From Polaromonas sp. JS666 (GTDB lineage Bacteria; Pseudomonadota; Gammaproteobacteria; Burkholderiales; Burkholderiaceae_C), in contig NC_007948.1 of assembly GCF_000013865.1 (NCBI RefSeq), positions 4,154,001 through 4,218,000 on the forward strand: a stretch of 64,000 bases of DNA, given 5' to 3'. The translations under genes and the position numbers were made by a program. Position 1 is the first letter of the stretch. Every line of letters starts with the position of its first letter. Below, piece by piece: positions 51,902 to 63,376 of the stretch. The notes under the pieces are model-generated. The model was not told the DNA's origin and did not search any database. It saw only the letters and a program-made list of their open reading frames with translations.

Positions 51902-54224
51902 TATTAAGTTGGCTTTTCAACGCATTTGTCGGCAGCTATCAAATAACAATGAAAGAGTTAAATTCTTTGCATTAGCATTAATTTTCTCGACTGTATTTTT
52001 CAGCTCTTACCTATTCACAAAAAATCCACAGGTCAATTTTTTTGGCGATGTGGCTATCCTGTATTTTCCGCAATTTGTCGAAGGCTATCATATGGCCAGG
52101 AGCGGGGCACTCGCTGGTATTGACTTTTTGACAAGCAATGGTTCCACGGCGTACTTCCTAAGACCGAACATTCCCGTCTATTACCCCCCCTATCAACTAA
52201 CCTACGCTCTGTTTCGTTTCGAAACCATTGAGGGTCTAGCTCGTGCATTTGTGTTCATTGCATACGCACACGCTATCTTGGCTGCCTATTACTGCATGCG
52301 AATCGGGCGCAAGTATTTTCAAATGGCGCAAGGAACATCGGTACTGTTCTCCGTGTTGTATTTTGGCGCTATTGCATATTACGCATTTACCGCGCCTCCT
52401 TTTTATTACGTCGCAGCTCTTTTCCCATTCTTGCTTTATTTCGCGCTTCAGTCAGTCGAAAAAATGAATTGGTGGCGCATTACGCTACATTCATTTCCCT
52501 ATGTAATGGTTTTCCTCTCCGGCTATCTGCCATTGGATGTGAATGCAGTATTAATAGCATTGTTGTTTTCAGTGGTTTATTTTTGGCAGAAAAAAAATAG
52601 CGAAGCTCAAGCTTTTGGCCAACTTCTGATAAGGCTCTTTACACCCGTTGTGTTGGCTAGCGCTGTTGTATTGTCGTTATATTTGGCGATGTTTTTGTAT
52701 CATAAACAAGTTCCAGGCGTAGCCGAAGGTGTTTGGCATTCTGCTCATCAATTTTCATTTGAATCCAAAGATATCTTTGCTCTATTATCGAGGGCGTTCC
52801 CACCTAGCAATCCAGGAACAGGAACACCATTCGTTCAATTAGGACTTGCTCCAGTATTTCTTTTAGCTCTTGCCTTTTCCCAACGGGAAAAATTAGCGAT
52901 AGCACCATTAGAAGCCAAAATAATTGCATTATCACTACTGATATTTTCTTTTTATCTTTTACTCGCATTTGGTCAAGCGTCGGGCTTGCCCGATATGTTT
53001 TATTTTGTGATGCCAGTGATTGGGCGTATGCACTTTTATGGGCGTTACCTCTTGATCGCTTCATTTTTCTTTTATTTAGCGGTCGCAATTTCTTTCAAAT
53101 ATCTTGTTCAGATACGAAGAGAATTGCCTATCGGACGCTGGCTAGCTGTTATCTTCTTTGTAATGTTTGCCGCAGAAGCATACAATCAGATCGGCCATCC
53201 CGCGTGGCCAAATATGAAGCTATTAGTCATTGAACTTCTGATGATTAGTTTGATATTGATCTCCCTATCTGCACAACAAAATTTCTATGCCTTTGCAGGT
53301 GCAATTGGAGTGTCATTCTTTATACATGCTGCAAGCTTCAACTCCTATACGAATTCGTTTAGTCAAGTCGCAGCGGGTCCCTATAAGAATGACGTCGCCT
53401 TCTCTCCTGAACGTCGAGAACTTTTGATTAATTATTTCAAACAGAATTCAAATAAATATTTGATCAAATACGCCGACATTACCTCCGATATAGAAAAACC
53501 AAACGGAGTCATGCTTAACTTCCCATGGATGGCAAGTAATAAACTAAAGCTATCAAATTATATGGGTTACGAACCCCATATGGCGTTAGATCGCGACTAT
53601 ATGGCCAGATTCCCACACCCTTATTATGGGAAAATTAACGTGCCCTGGTTATTGCGGACCGGCGCTGATTTCATCATTTACAACCAAGCGGCTTGGGCCA
53701 TTAATTCTCCCGAGCTGGAGCAATTGATTGATAAAAGTATTCCAGAACTTGATCTTCAGTATGGGTATAAAGCAGTAAAACTGAAAGACGCATCAGGTCT
53801 AGTGGATTATATTCCCAACAGAAATACAGGTGATTTCGACAATGGCATTGTGCGCGTTTCGAATACCACTGGAACGGCGTTAGTTACTGGTTTTGAGACA
53901 GATTTTGTGTCTCGCGTTCATTTTCAAGTTGAGAGCACTTCACCAGTTACCGTGCGCTACGCGCTTTTCCCTCACAAGATGATGGAACTCCGCGTTGACG
54001 GCAAACGTTCCAATGTGACGCTTAAGGATGGCTTGCTAGAATTATCGCTACCCCCTGGTCAACATTTAGTTGAATATAATTACAAAAACCGGCTGCATCA
54101 GTTATTCACCATAATTTACCGGATTTACTTCATTCTTCTCTTTGGCATAGTGGGTTGGCAGGCCTGGATAGGGCGTCGCTCATTTCGGAGTTTTTTAATA
54201 CAGAAAAATCAGGTAGGAATCTAG
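51891..54224 (+). CDS. Large multi-spanning membrane protein, GT-C/YfhO-like
   Basis: A 777-residue protein. About 11-13 helices fill residues 20-490; then a soluble, presumably periplasmic part of about 240 residues follows, with a final helix near 740-760. An acidic motif ([17 protein letters not shown]) after helix 1 resembles the catalytic Asp loop of GT-C glycosyltransferases and YfhO proteins. It should transfer a lipid-linked sugar to the glycan in the periplasm, completing the GtrA/GtrB pair. The ATG at 51891 overlaps the GT2 stop by 11 bases. The gene is clearly AT-rich. Specific function is inferred. Confidence 0.8.
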   Translation: MQGNIKLAFQRICRQLSNNNERVKFFALALIFSTVFFSSYLFTKNPQVNFFGDVAILYFPQFVEGYHMARSGALAGIDFLTSNGSTAYFLRPNIPVYYPPYQLTYALFRFETIEGLARAFVFIAYAHAILAAYYCMRIGRKYFQMAQGTSVLFSVLYFGAIAYYAFTAPPFYYVAALFPFLLYFALQSVEKMNWWRITLHSFPYVMVFLSGYLPLDVNAVLIALLFSVVYFWQKKNSEAQAFGQLLIRLFTPVVLASAVVLSLYLAMFLYHKQVPGVAEGVWHSAHQFSFESKDIFALLSRAFPPSNPGTGTPFVQLGLAPVFLLALAFSQREKLAIAPLEAKIIALSLLIFSFYLLLAFGQASGLPDMFYFVMPVIGRMHFYGRYLLIASFFFYLAVAISFKYLVQIRRELPIGRWLAVIFFVMFAAEAYNQIGHPAWPNMKLLVIELLMISLILISLSAQQNFYAFAGAIGVSFFIHAASFNSYTNSFSQVAAGPYKNDVAFSPERRELLINYFKQNSNKYLIKYADITSDIEKPNGVMLNFPWMASNKLKLSNYMGYEPHMALDRDYMARFPHPYYGKINVPWLLRTGADFIIYNQAAWAINSPELEQLIDKSIPELDLQYGYKAVKLKDASGLVDYIPNRNTGDFDNGIVRVSNTTGTALVTGFETDFVSRVHFQVESTSPVTVRYALFPHKMMELRVDGKRSNVTLKDGLLELSLPPGQHLVEYNYKNRLHQLFTIIYRIYFILLFGIVGWQAWIGRRSFRSFLIQKNQVGI

Positions 54225-54228
54225 AACC

Positions 54229-55002
54229 ATGAAAGCAGTCATCCTCGCAGGCGGTTTAGGGACCCGCATTTCCGAAGAAACCCACCTCAAACCGAAACCC
54301 ATGGTGGAAATCGGCGGGAAGCCCATACTCTGGCACATCATGAAGACCTATTCGGCTCATGGCGTAAACGATTTCATTATCTGCTGCGGCTACAAGGGTT
54401 ATGTCATCAAGGAGTATTTCGCCAATTACTTCCTTCATATGTCAGATGTCACTTTCGACATGGTCAACAATCAAATGCAGGTTCATCATCGCTATGCGGA
54501 GCCTTGGCGCGTGACCCTCGTGGATACTGGCGAAGAAACCATGACTGGCGGTCGCCTCAAGCGCGTCGCACCTTATTTGCAAGGAGAAGACGCTTTCTGC
54601 TTCACTTATGGCGATGGTGTAAGTGACGTAAACGTCAGTGAACTCATTTCTTTTCACAAAGCGCAAAGCGTCATGGCCACACTCACCGCTACGTTGCCTC
54701 CGGGCCGCTTTGGCGCGCTGGATTTTGAGGGCAACAAGGTACGCACCTTCAAGGAAAAACCCAAGGGCGACGGAGCCATGATCAACGGCGGTTTTTTTGT
54801 GTTGTCCCCCAAGGTGATCGATTACATCGAAAACGACGCTACCGTCTGGGAGCGTGACCCACTGGAAAAACTGGCTGAAGAGGGCCAACTCGCCGCCTTC
54901 CAGCACGACGGTTTCTGGCAACCCATGGACACTCTGCGGGACAAAATTCACTTGGAAGACTTGTGGTCTAGCGGCAAGGCGCCGTGGAAGGTGTGGAAAT
55001 GA
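54229..55002 (+). CDS. rfbF: Glucose-1-phosphate cytidylyltransferase
   Basis: A 257-residue nucleotidyltransferase with [38 protein letters not shown] and [13 protein letters not shown], which are characteristic of RfbF/AscA enzymes, followed by [14 protein letters not shown] and the metal-binding YGDGVSDV. It makes CDP-glucose, the first committed step to 3,6-dideoxyhexoses. AGGAAT lies before the ATG, four bases after the membrane-protein stop. G+C content rises back from the AT-rich gene before it. Confidence 0.95.
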   Translation: MKAVILAGGLGTRISEETHLKPKPMVEIGGKPILWHIMKTYSAHGVNDFIICCGYKGYVIKEYFANYFLHMSDVTFDMVNNQMQVHHRYAEPWRVTLVDTGEETMTGGRLKRVAPYLQGEDAFCFTYGDGVSDVNVSELISFHKAQSVMATLTATLPPGRFGALDFEGNKVRTFKEKPKGDGAMINGGFFVLSPKVIDYIENDATVWERDPLEKLAEEGQLAAFQHDGFWQPMDTLRDKIHLEDLWSSGKAPWKVWK

Positions 55003-56075
55003 ACCCAGCCTTCTGGCACGGCAGACGCGTCTTTCTCACTGGGCACACCGGCTTCAAGGGCAGCTGGATGTCCCTGTGGCTTCAATCTCTAGGTGCGAAC
55101 CTCACAGGTTATGCTCTTCAATCACCAACCCAGCCCAGCCTGTTTGATGAGGCTAAGGTGGGACTAGGCATGCGCTCCATCATTGGCGACATTCGTGACT
55201 TGGCATTCCTGCAAAAGGCTATGCAGGAATGCCAGCCCGAAATCGTCATCCACATGGCGGCACAACCGTTGGTACGATATTCCTACGCAAATCCGGTGGA
55301 AACCTATTCCACCAACGTAATGGGCACCGTGCATCTCCTCGAGACCGTACGTCATGCTCCCAGCGTCAAGGCCGTGGTCAATATCACCACTGACAAATGC
55401 TACGAAAACCGCGAATGGGCTTGGGGCTATCGTGAAAACGAGCCAATGGGCGGCTACGACCCCTACAGCAACAGCAAGGGTTGTGCTGAACTGGTCAGCT
55501 CTGCTTACCGGTCTTCCTTCTTCAACGCGAACAGCCATGCACAACACGGCGTTGGCCTGGCTACCGTCCGAGCCGGCAACGTCATCGGCGGGGGCGATTG
55601 GGCGCAGGATAGATTAATTCCCGACATCCTCGCTGCTTTCGAACAAGGCCAGCGCGTCAACATCCGCAACCCCCACTCCATCCGCCCTTGGCAACATGTG
55701 TTGGAGCCCTTGCGCGGCTACCTCACGCTGGCCGAACGCCTTTTTGAGCACGGCCCCAGCTATGCCGAGGGCTGGAACTTTGGACCCAACGATGAAGATG
55801 CCAAACCGGTTGGCTGGATCGTCGAGCAAATGGCTGCGATGTGGGGCGAGGGTGCACAGTCGCAAATCGACAACGGCGAGCATCCGCACGAGGCGAACTA
55901 CCTCAAGCTCGATATATCCAAAGCCCGCAGCCGCCTGGACTGGCACCCCACGCTGCGCCTGAACGATGCCTTGGCACTCATCATCGAATGGTCCAAGCAG
56001 CGCCAGGCGGGTGCTGACATCCGCGAGCTGACCTTGGCCCAGATACACTCTTATCAAACATTGACCGAAAACTGA
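54999..56075 (+). CDS. rfbG: CDP-glucose 4,6-dehydratase
   Basis: A 358-residue extended [23 protein letters not shown] for [35 protein letters not shown] with the catalytic Thr-Asp-Lys set, and [14 protein letters not shown] with Tyr-Lys. RfbG converts CDP-glucose to CDP-4-keto-6-deoxyglucose. The ATG at 54999 overlaps the rfbF stop (ATGA), so a GTG at 54984 is not needed. The product may go to RfbH or, possibly, to the C-methyltransferase encoded at 31652-32893. Confidence 0.96.
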   Translation: MNPAFWHGRRVFLTGHTGFKGSWMSLWLQSLGANLTGYALQSPTQPSLFDEAKVGLGMRSIIGDIRDLAFLQKAMQECQPEIVIHMAAQPLVRYSYANPVETYSTNVMGTVHLLETVRHAPSVKAVVNITTDKCYENREWAWGYRENEPMGGYDPYSNSKGCAELVSSAYRSSFFNANSHAQHGVGLATVRAGNVIGGGDWAQDRLIPDILAAFEQGQRVNIRNPHSIRPWQHVLEPLRGYLTLAERLFEHGPSYAEGWNFGPNDEDAKPVGWIVEQMAAMWGEGAQSQIDNGEHPHEANYLKLDISKARSRLDWHPTLRLNDALALIIEWSKQRQAGADIRELTLAQIHSYQTLTEN

Positions 56076-56083
56076 TCAACACG

Positions 56084-57406
56084 ATGCAAAACGCTAAAAG
56101 CCAAGACCTCCGCGACCAGATCGCCAAACTCGTCGATGAGTATGCCGCCATTGCTTTGGCGCCGCAGCCTTTCCTCCCCGGTGCCTCGGTGGTGCCGCCT
56201 TCCGGCAAGGTCATCGGTGCCGAAGAGCTCAAAAACATGGTCGAAGCCTCGCTCGACGGTTGGCTGACCACGGGCCGCTTCAACACCGAATTCGAGAAAA
56301 AGCTCGCCGCCTTCATCGGCGTCAAGCACCTGATTACCGTCAACTCGGGCTCGTCGGCCAACCTCGTGGCATTCAGCACCCTGACCTCGCCCAAACTAGG
56401 CGACCGAGCCATCAAGCAGGGCGACGAAGTTATCGGTGTGGCGGCAGGCTTTCCCACCACGGTTAACCCCATTCTTCAGTTTGGTGCTGTACCGGTGTTT
56501 GTGGATGTGGACCGCCTCACGCATAACATCGACGCCAGCAAGATCGAAGCCGCCATTGGCCCCAAGACCAAAGCCATCATGCTGGCCCACTCACTGGGCA
56601 ACCCCTTCAACCTTGATGTAGTTTCTGCATTGTGCAAAAAGTACAAACTGTGGCTGGTGGAAGATTGCTGCGATGCCTTGGGCACCACCTATCGTGGCCA
56701 GATGGTTGGCACTTTCGGCGACATTGCCACCCTGAGCTTTTACCCGGCGCACCACATCACCATGGGTGAAGGCGGTGCGGTATTTACCAACAACGAAGAA
56801 CTCAAAACCATTGCGGAGAGCTTCCGCGACTGGGGGCGTGACTGCTATTGCCCACCTGGTAAGGACAACACCTGTGGCAAACGCTTTTGCTGGAAGCTGG
56901 GTGATCTGCCCGAGGGTTACGACCACAAGTACACCTACAGCCACTTGGGTTACAACCTCAAAATCACCGACATGCAGGCCGCCTGCGGACTGGCTCAGTT
57001 GGACAAGGCACCGCAATTCATCCAGGCCCGCAAGGACAACTTTGCTTTCCTGAAAGAGCGCCTGAAAGACTGCGAAGAATTTGTGAACCTCCCCGAGCCG
57101 ACCGAACATTCCGACCCCTCGTGGTTCGGGTTCCCGATCACCTTGAAAGAAAATTGCCCGGTCACGCGACTGGACTTGCTGACCTACCTGGACCAGAACA
57201 AGGTCGGTACGCGCCTCCTGTTTGCCGGCAACCTGACGCGCCAGCCCTACATGAGCGGGGCCAAATACCGTATCAGTGGCGATCTGACCAATACCGACAA
57301 CGTGATGAACAACACCTTCTGGATCGGTGTTCAACCCTCGCTGACGCCCGCCATGCTGGAATTCGCGGCCAGCAAGATCGAGAGCTATCTCGGTGTGAAC
57401 TTCTGA
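56084..57406 (+). CDS. rfbH: CDP-4-keto-6-deoxyglucose 3-dehydrase (RfbH/E1)
   Basis: A 440-residue DegT/DnrJ/EryC1-fold enzyme. The usual lysine that holds the cofactor is replaced by His in [17 protein letters not shown], the defining feature of the PMP-dependent E1 dehydrases. The FeS-cluster cysteines are visible in the stretch with [18 protein letters not shown]. It removes the C3 hydroxyl of CDP-4-keto-6-deoxyglucose. The partner reductase (E3/DdhD) is not in the window. The gene starts 8 bases past rfbG and closes the dideoxyhexose block. Confidence 0.95.
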   Translation: MQNAKSQDLRDQIAKLVDEYAAIALAPQPFLPGASVVPPSGKVIGAEELKNMVEASLDGWLTTGRFNTEFEKKLAAFIGVKHLITVNSGSSANLVAFSTLTSPKLGDRAIKQGDEVIGVAAGFPTTVNPILQFGAVPVFVDVDRLTHNIDASKIEAAIGPKTKAIMLAHSLGNPFNLDVVSALCKKYKLWLVEDCCDALGTTYRGQMVGTFGDIATLSFYPAHHITMGEGGAVFTNNEELKTIAESFRDWGRDCYCPPGKDNTCGKRFCWKLGDLPEGYDHKYTYSHLGYNLKITDMQAACGLAQLDKAPQFIQARKDNFAFLKERLKDCEEFVNLPEPTEHSDPSWFGFPITLKENCPVTRLDLLTYLDQNKVGTRLLFAGNLTRQPYMSGAKYRISGDLTNTDNVMNNTFWIGVQPSLTPAMLEFAASKIESYLGVNF

Positions 57407-57539
57407 GTATTGCCCGCGATGATTTCTCAGAATTCACTTATGAATCGGGGTAAGTTGTTCCACCAACTGGAGCCACTTCTACCTTCTCTTGGTTCGAGAA
57501 AGAACTTTAGTTCAGACGGTTCCGTTTCGGAGGTGACTG

Positions 57540-59723
<2,184 letters not shown>

Positions 59724-59729
59724 ACGGCA

Positions 59730-60545
59730 ATGTTCACCGTGAACCACGCATCGGCCATGCCGAGACTGACTTATGCACGGGCTGGTGCGCAGATTCTGCA
59801 GGCGCATCTGAAGTTGGGCACCGGAATTTTCTATCACAGCCCCATTGCCCCCACTGGCTCAATGCCTGCGCGCGGCGGTGTGCCGGTGCTCTTCCCGCAG
59901 TTTGCAAATCGTGGGCCCTTGCCCAAGCACGGCCTGGTGCGCACGGCTCTCTGGGCGCTGGCAGAAGAGTCCAGGTCAGAGCAGGCGCACGGCGTGGCCT
60001 TTGAACTGGCGATAGCGCCCGGGCAATTTGCCGATTGGCCGCACGCCGCACACTTGGTTTTGAAAGCTGAGGCTTCGCAAGACAGCCTGCGCCTGAGCTT
60101 GCAGGTCACCAACACCGGTAACGACACCTTTACCTGGACAGGTGGCCTGCACCCCTACTTTGCGGTGGATGACGTGCAAGCCTGCTCCGTGGTTGGCCTT
60201 GCGGGCTTGCCCGTTCAGGACCACTACGATGCAAACCTGACCACCGAACCAAGCAGTCCACGCAACTGGGGCGACGAGCCCTTTGAACGGCTCTATGGCG
60301 CCTGCCCGCCGCTCACGCTGTTCACCGGCTCCCGGTGGCTGAAACTCACTGCCAGCGGCTTTGAGCAATGGATGGTGTGGAACCCTGGCCGTGCAGGCGG
60401 CGACGCGCTGCCGGATCTGCCAGCGGGCGACTGGCGGCGCTTTGTGTGCGTGGAGCCGGTGTGCGTGACGCGACCAGCAGAACTGGTGCCAGGCGCAGTA
60501 TTTAGCGGTACGCTGGCAATCAGCGTTCATGCCAAAAACAATTGA
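59730..60545 (+). CDS. Aldose 1-epimerase-like (YeaD-type) protein
   Basis: A 271-residue galactose-mutarotase-fold protein of the YeaD/D-hexose-6-phosphate mutarotase kind: GGVPVLFPQFANRGPLPKHG with its Arg/His, then WTGGLHPYFAVDDV with the catalytic His, and a Glu near the C-terminus (CVEPVC). It lies 6 bases after rmd and directly before a glycosyltransferase gene, ending where that one begins. Why a mutarotase is in an O-polysaccharide operon is not obvious; a housekeeping sugar-phosphate role or an unusual sugar is possible. Confidence 0.85.
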   Translation: MFTVNHASAMPRLTYARAGAQILQAHLKLGTGIFYHSPIAPTGSMPARGGVPVLFPQFANRGPLPKHGLVRTALWALAEESRSEQAHGVAFELAIAPGQFADWPHAAHLVLKAEASQDSLRLSLQVTNTGNDTFTWTGGLHPYFAVDDVQACSVVGLAGLPVQDHYDANLTTEPSSPRNWGDEPFERLYGACPPLTLFTGSRWLKLTASGFEQWMVWNPGRAGGDALPDLPAGDWRRFVCVEPVCVTRPAELVPGAVFSGTLAISVHAKNN

Positions 60546-60560
60546 ATGAAAGACGGATTG

Positions 60561-61700
60561 ATGCAAGTCGCCTTTAACGCCACAGCGTTACTTTCGCCAC
60601 TGACAGGTATTGGCCAATATGCCCATCATCTGGCATTGGGGTTGCAACAAGTTGGCGATGTCAACGCCAACTTCTTCTATGGTTCTGGTTGGAATGCCGA
60701 GGTTCGCACAAAGCCCTTGCCTAGTGTGACAACCATCAAAACCTTGGTGCATTGGCTTCTGCCCAATTCGTATGGTGTCGCCCGAACGCTTCAACAGCGC
60801 CAGTTTTCCAAAGGTACCCAACGGACGCGGTACGACATTTACCACGAACCAAATTTCCTGGCCTATCGTTTTGATGGCCCCAGCGCCATCACCGTTCACG
60901 ATCTTTCATGGATACGTTTTCCTGAAATGCATCCGGTGGAGCGCGTGCGCGCGATGGACAAATACTTCCAGCCGGGGCTTGAACGTGCATCGCTGATCCT
61001 GACTGACTCTGAATTCGTCAAGCGCGAGTTGATCGATGTGTTTGGCGTGAAGCCCGAGCGTATCCACCCGGTACTGCTGGGCGTGGAAGCCCTGTTTCAC
61101 CCCAGGTCAGCCGACGAGACGCGCGCCGTATTGGACGCACACGGTTTGGTGCATGGGCAATTCATTTTGGCGGTGGGCACGCTGGAGCCCAGAAAGAATC
61201 TGGCAGTGGCCCTTCGCGCCTTCATGCAGTTGCCCCCCCCGCTCAGAAAGCGCTTTCCGCTGGTGTTGGTGGGCATGAAAGGGTGGCGCACCTCGGCGCT
61301 GGAGCAGCAGATAGCGCCGCTGGTTGCCGCCGGCGAGATTCGTCAGCTGGGGTATTTGCCGAGGCAAGATTTGGCAACCATCATTGCCGGGGCCACCACG
61401 CTGATCTACCCCTCGATTTACGAAGGGTTTGGCTTGCCACCGCTCGAAGCCATGGCTTGCGGGGTGCCTGTAATCACGTCCAATGTATCTTCCATTCCCG
61501 AGGTGGTGGGCGACACGGGTCTGATGCTGGATCCGCAGGATGTGGACGGTTTTGCCAAAGGCATGGAAGCTCTGCTCGCCGCGCCTGACGTCCGCGACGC
61601 CATGGCCCGGAAGGCGCTTGCGCGCAGCACTCAGTTCACATGGGCAAGCTGCGTTAGCCAGACTGTAGAGGCCTACCGGCTGGTGCTCAACAAGTCCTGA
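60561..61700 (+). CDS. Glycosyltransferase family 4 (mannosyl/rhamnosyltransferase-like)
   Basis: A 379-residue GT-B retaining enzyme. [20 protein letters not shown] opens the N-terminal domain; the donor domain has [19 protein letters not shown] and [20 protein letters not shown] with the E-x7-E motif. This pattern is close to WbaZ/MtfB-type mannosyltransferases and D-rhamnosyltransferases, in keeping with GDP-sugar genes upstream. The ATG at 60561 has a weak AGACGGA site; ATG 60546 abuts the previous stop. Its last 28 bases overlap the 3' end of a convergent GT4 gene. Confidence 0.9.
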   Translation: MQVAFNATALLSPLTGIGQYAHHLALGLQQVGDVNANFFYGSGWNAEVRTKPLPSVTTIKTLVHWLLPNSYGVARTLQQRQFSKGTQRTRYDIYHEPNFLAYRFDGPSAITVHDLSWIRFPEMHPVERVRAMDKYFQPGLERASLILTDSEFVKRELIDVFGVKPERIHPVLLGVEALFHPRSADETRAVLDAHGLVHGQFILAVGTLEPRKNLAVALRAFMQLPPPLRKRFPLVLVGMKGWRTSALEQQIAPLVAAGEIRQLGYLPRQDLATIIAGATTLIYPSIYEGFGLPPLEAMACGVPVITSNVSSIPEVVGDTGLMLDPQDVDGFAKGMEALLAAPDVRDAMARKALARSTQFTWASCVSQTVEAYRLVLNKS

Positions 61701-62809
61701 TACAGCCTGAAGTGGCTCGCCGCCATGGTAGGCACCGAGTAGTTGTCGGTATGGGCCAGGGCTTGCTGGCCCAGCTTCTCGCGCAAGGCGTCGTCCTTCA
61801 GCAAACGGGCAAGGCAATGGCCCAGGGCCAGCGGGTCGCGCACCGGAACGGCAAAGCCGGTTTGGCCATCCACGTTGACCACGTTGACGCCATTGTTCAG
61901 CTGGGTACACACCACGGGCTTGCCGCAGGCCATGGCCTCAAGCTGTACCAGGCCAAACGCTTCTGAGGGTTCCACCGAGGGCAAGCAGAACACGTCGCAG
62001 GCATTGAAGTAAGCGGCCAGATCTTCTTCGGGGATACGGCCACTGAAATGCACCCTGTTGCTTACACCCAGTGCTGCCGCCTGCTGCTCCAGCTGAGGCC
62101 GCAATGGCCCGTCCCCCCCCAGGACAAGAAAGGCATCGGTGTGCTGCAGGGCCTCTATCAACACATCAAAACCTTTGTAATAAACATGGCGGCCCAGCGC
62201 AAAGACCAGCCCCTTGCCCTGTGCCCGCGCGCGCAACTCATCGCGCAGCACGGCAGTTCGCGGGTTCAGCACCAGCGGTGCGTAGTCAAGCCCATAAGGA
62301 ATGACATGACGGCGCTGCGCAGGGATGTCGTGCGGGATCTGGGTAGATGCATCAAAGTGGGCCTGCGTGGCTGCAACCAATGCGTCGGCCTGCCGTGTGA
62401 TGTGCCGTAAAAAAGGTTCATACAACGCCAGCAGTTTTTTTTGGCGAATGATGTCGCTGTGCCAGGTGATCACCCGCTTGATGCTGGAAGGCAATGCCAG
62501 AGAGGCTAAGTGCGAAAGCGGGTCGGGCAAATGCAGATGCAGCACATCAAATTTTTTCTCGCGATGCAGGGCCAGCGCCTTGAACACCAGCCCGGGGGCA
62601 AGGGCCGTGCTGAATACCATGCCAAGCGACGGCACCTGGACCAGTCGATAGCCGTCTACGGTGACGTCGCTGCCCTGCAGGTTTTGCGCGGCCACGAGGT
62701 TCACGACCTCAACGCCAAGAGTCGCCAACTCCTTGCTGAGCAAAGCCACATGGCGCTCAATACCGCCATGCTGGTCGTGCCAGAAGCGCCCAAACTGAAG
62801 CACTCTCAT
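61673..62809 (-). CDS. Glycosyltransferase family 4
   Basis: A 378-residue GT-B enzyme: VLQFGRFWHDQHGGIERHVA, VLHLHLPDPLSHLASL, TWHSDIIRQKK, then the donor half ALGRHVYYKGFDVLIEAL and SVEPSEAFGLVQLEAMACGK with E-x7-E. It is the last of a minus-strand set (rfbA, rfbC, this gene), 15 bases after rfbC. It is convergent and overlapping at its end with the plus-strand GT4. Donor could be a GDP-linked or dTDP-linked deoxyhexose. Confidence 0.9.
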   Translation of the reverse strand: MRVLQFGRFWHDQHGGIERHVALLSKELATLGVEVVNLVAAQNLQGSDVTVDGYRLVQVPSLGMVFSTALAPGLVFKALALHREKKFDVLHLHLPDPLSHLASLALPSSIKRVITWHSDIIRQKKLLALYEPFLRHITRQADALVAATQAHFDASTQIPHDIPAQRRHVIPYGLDYAPLVLNPRTAVLRDELRARAQGKGLVFALGRHVYYKGFDVLIEALQHTDAFLVLGGDGPLRPQLEQQAAALGVSNRVHFSGRIPEEDLAAYFNACDVFCLPSVEPSEAFGLVQLEAMACGKPVVCTQLNNGVNVVNVDGQTGFAVPVRDPLALGHCLARLLKDDALREKLGQQALAHTDNYSVPTMAASHFRLYQDLLSTSR

Positions 62810-62824
62810 TGAATTGAAAACATC

Positions 62825-63376
62825 TTATAAAAACAGTTCAGCGTCATGCATCGTTAGTCCCATCTGGTCTTTGCTTGAAAGAAGTGGGGGCGTGTTCAGG
62901 GGCAGGGGCCATTGGATGCCAATGGCAGGGTCGTTCCAGGCAATGCAGCGCTCGAACTCGGGGGCGTAGTAGTCGGTGGTTTTATAAAGAAATTCAGCAG
63001 TGTCAGACATGACCACGAAACCATGCGCGAAGCCTTCAGGCACCCAAATCTGGCGTTTGTTGTCTGCGGAGAGGATTTCACCCACCCACTGCCCAAAGGT
63101 GGGCGATGATTTGCGGATGTCGACTGCCACGTCGAAGACTTCGCCTTGCACCACACGCACCAGCTTGCCTTGGGGTTGCTGGACTTGGTAATGCAAGCCG
63201 CGCAGGACTTTTCTCGCAGAGCGCGAATGATTGTCTTGCACAAAGCTGGCTTGCCTGCCAATGGCCGCCTCAAATTTTGCCTGATTAAAGCTCTCAAAAA
63301 AGAAGCCCCGCGCGTCTCCAAACACTTGGGGTTCAAGCAGGATCACATCAGGAATGGCGAGGGGTGTGGCTTTCAT
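62825..63376 (-). CDS. rfbC: dTDP-4-dehydrorhamnose 3,5-epimerase
   Basis: A 183-residue cupin-fold enzyme: PLAIPDVILLEPQVFGDARG, FVQDNHSRSARKVLRGLHYQ with the catalytic His and Arg, VRVVQGEVFDVAVDIR, and VPEGFAHGFVVMSDTAEFLY. It is the third step to dTDP-L-rhamnose. The ATG at 63376 overlaps the rfbA stop (ATGA); an in-frame TTG one codon earlier is not needed. The rfbB and rfbD partners are expected just beyond the window edge. Confidence 0.96.
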   Translation of the reverse strand: MKATPLAIPDVILLEPQVFGDARGFFFESFNQAKFEAAIGRQASFVQDNHSRSARKVLRGLHYQVQQPQGKLVRVVQGEVFDVAVDIRKSSPTFGQWVGEILSADNKRQIWVPEGFAHGFVVMSDTAEFLYKTTDYYAPEFERCIAWNDPAIGIQWPLPLNTPPLLSSKDQMGLTMHDAELFL

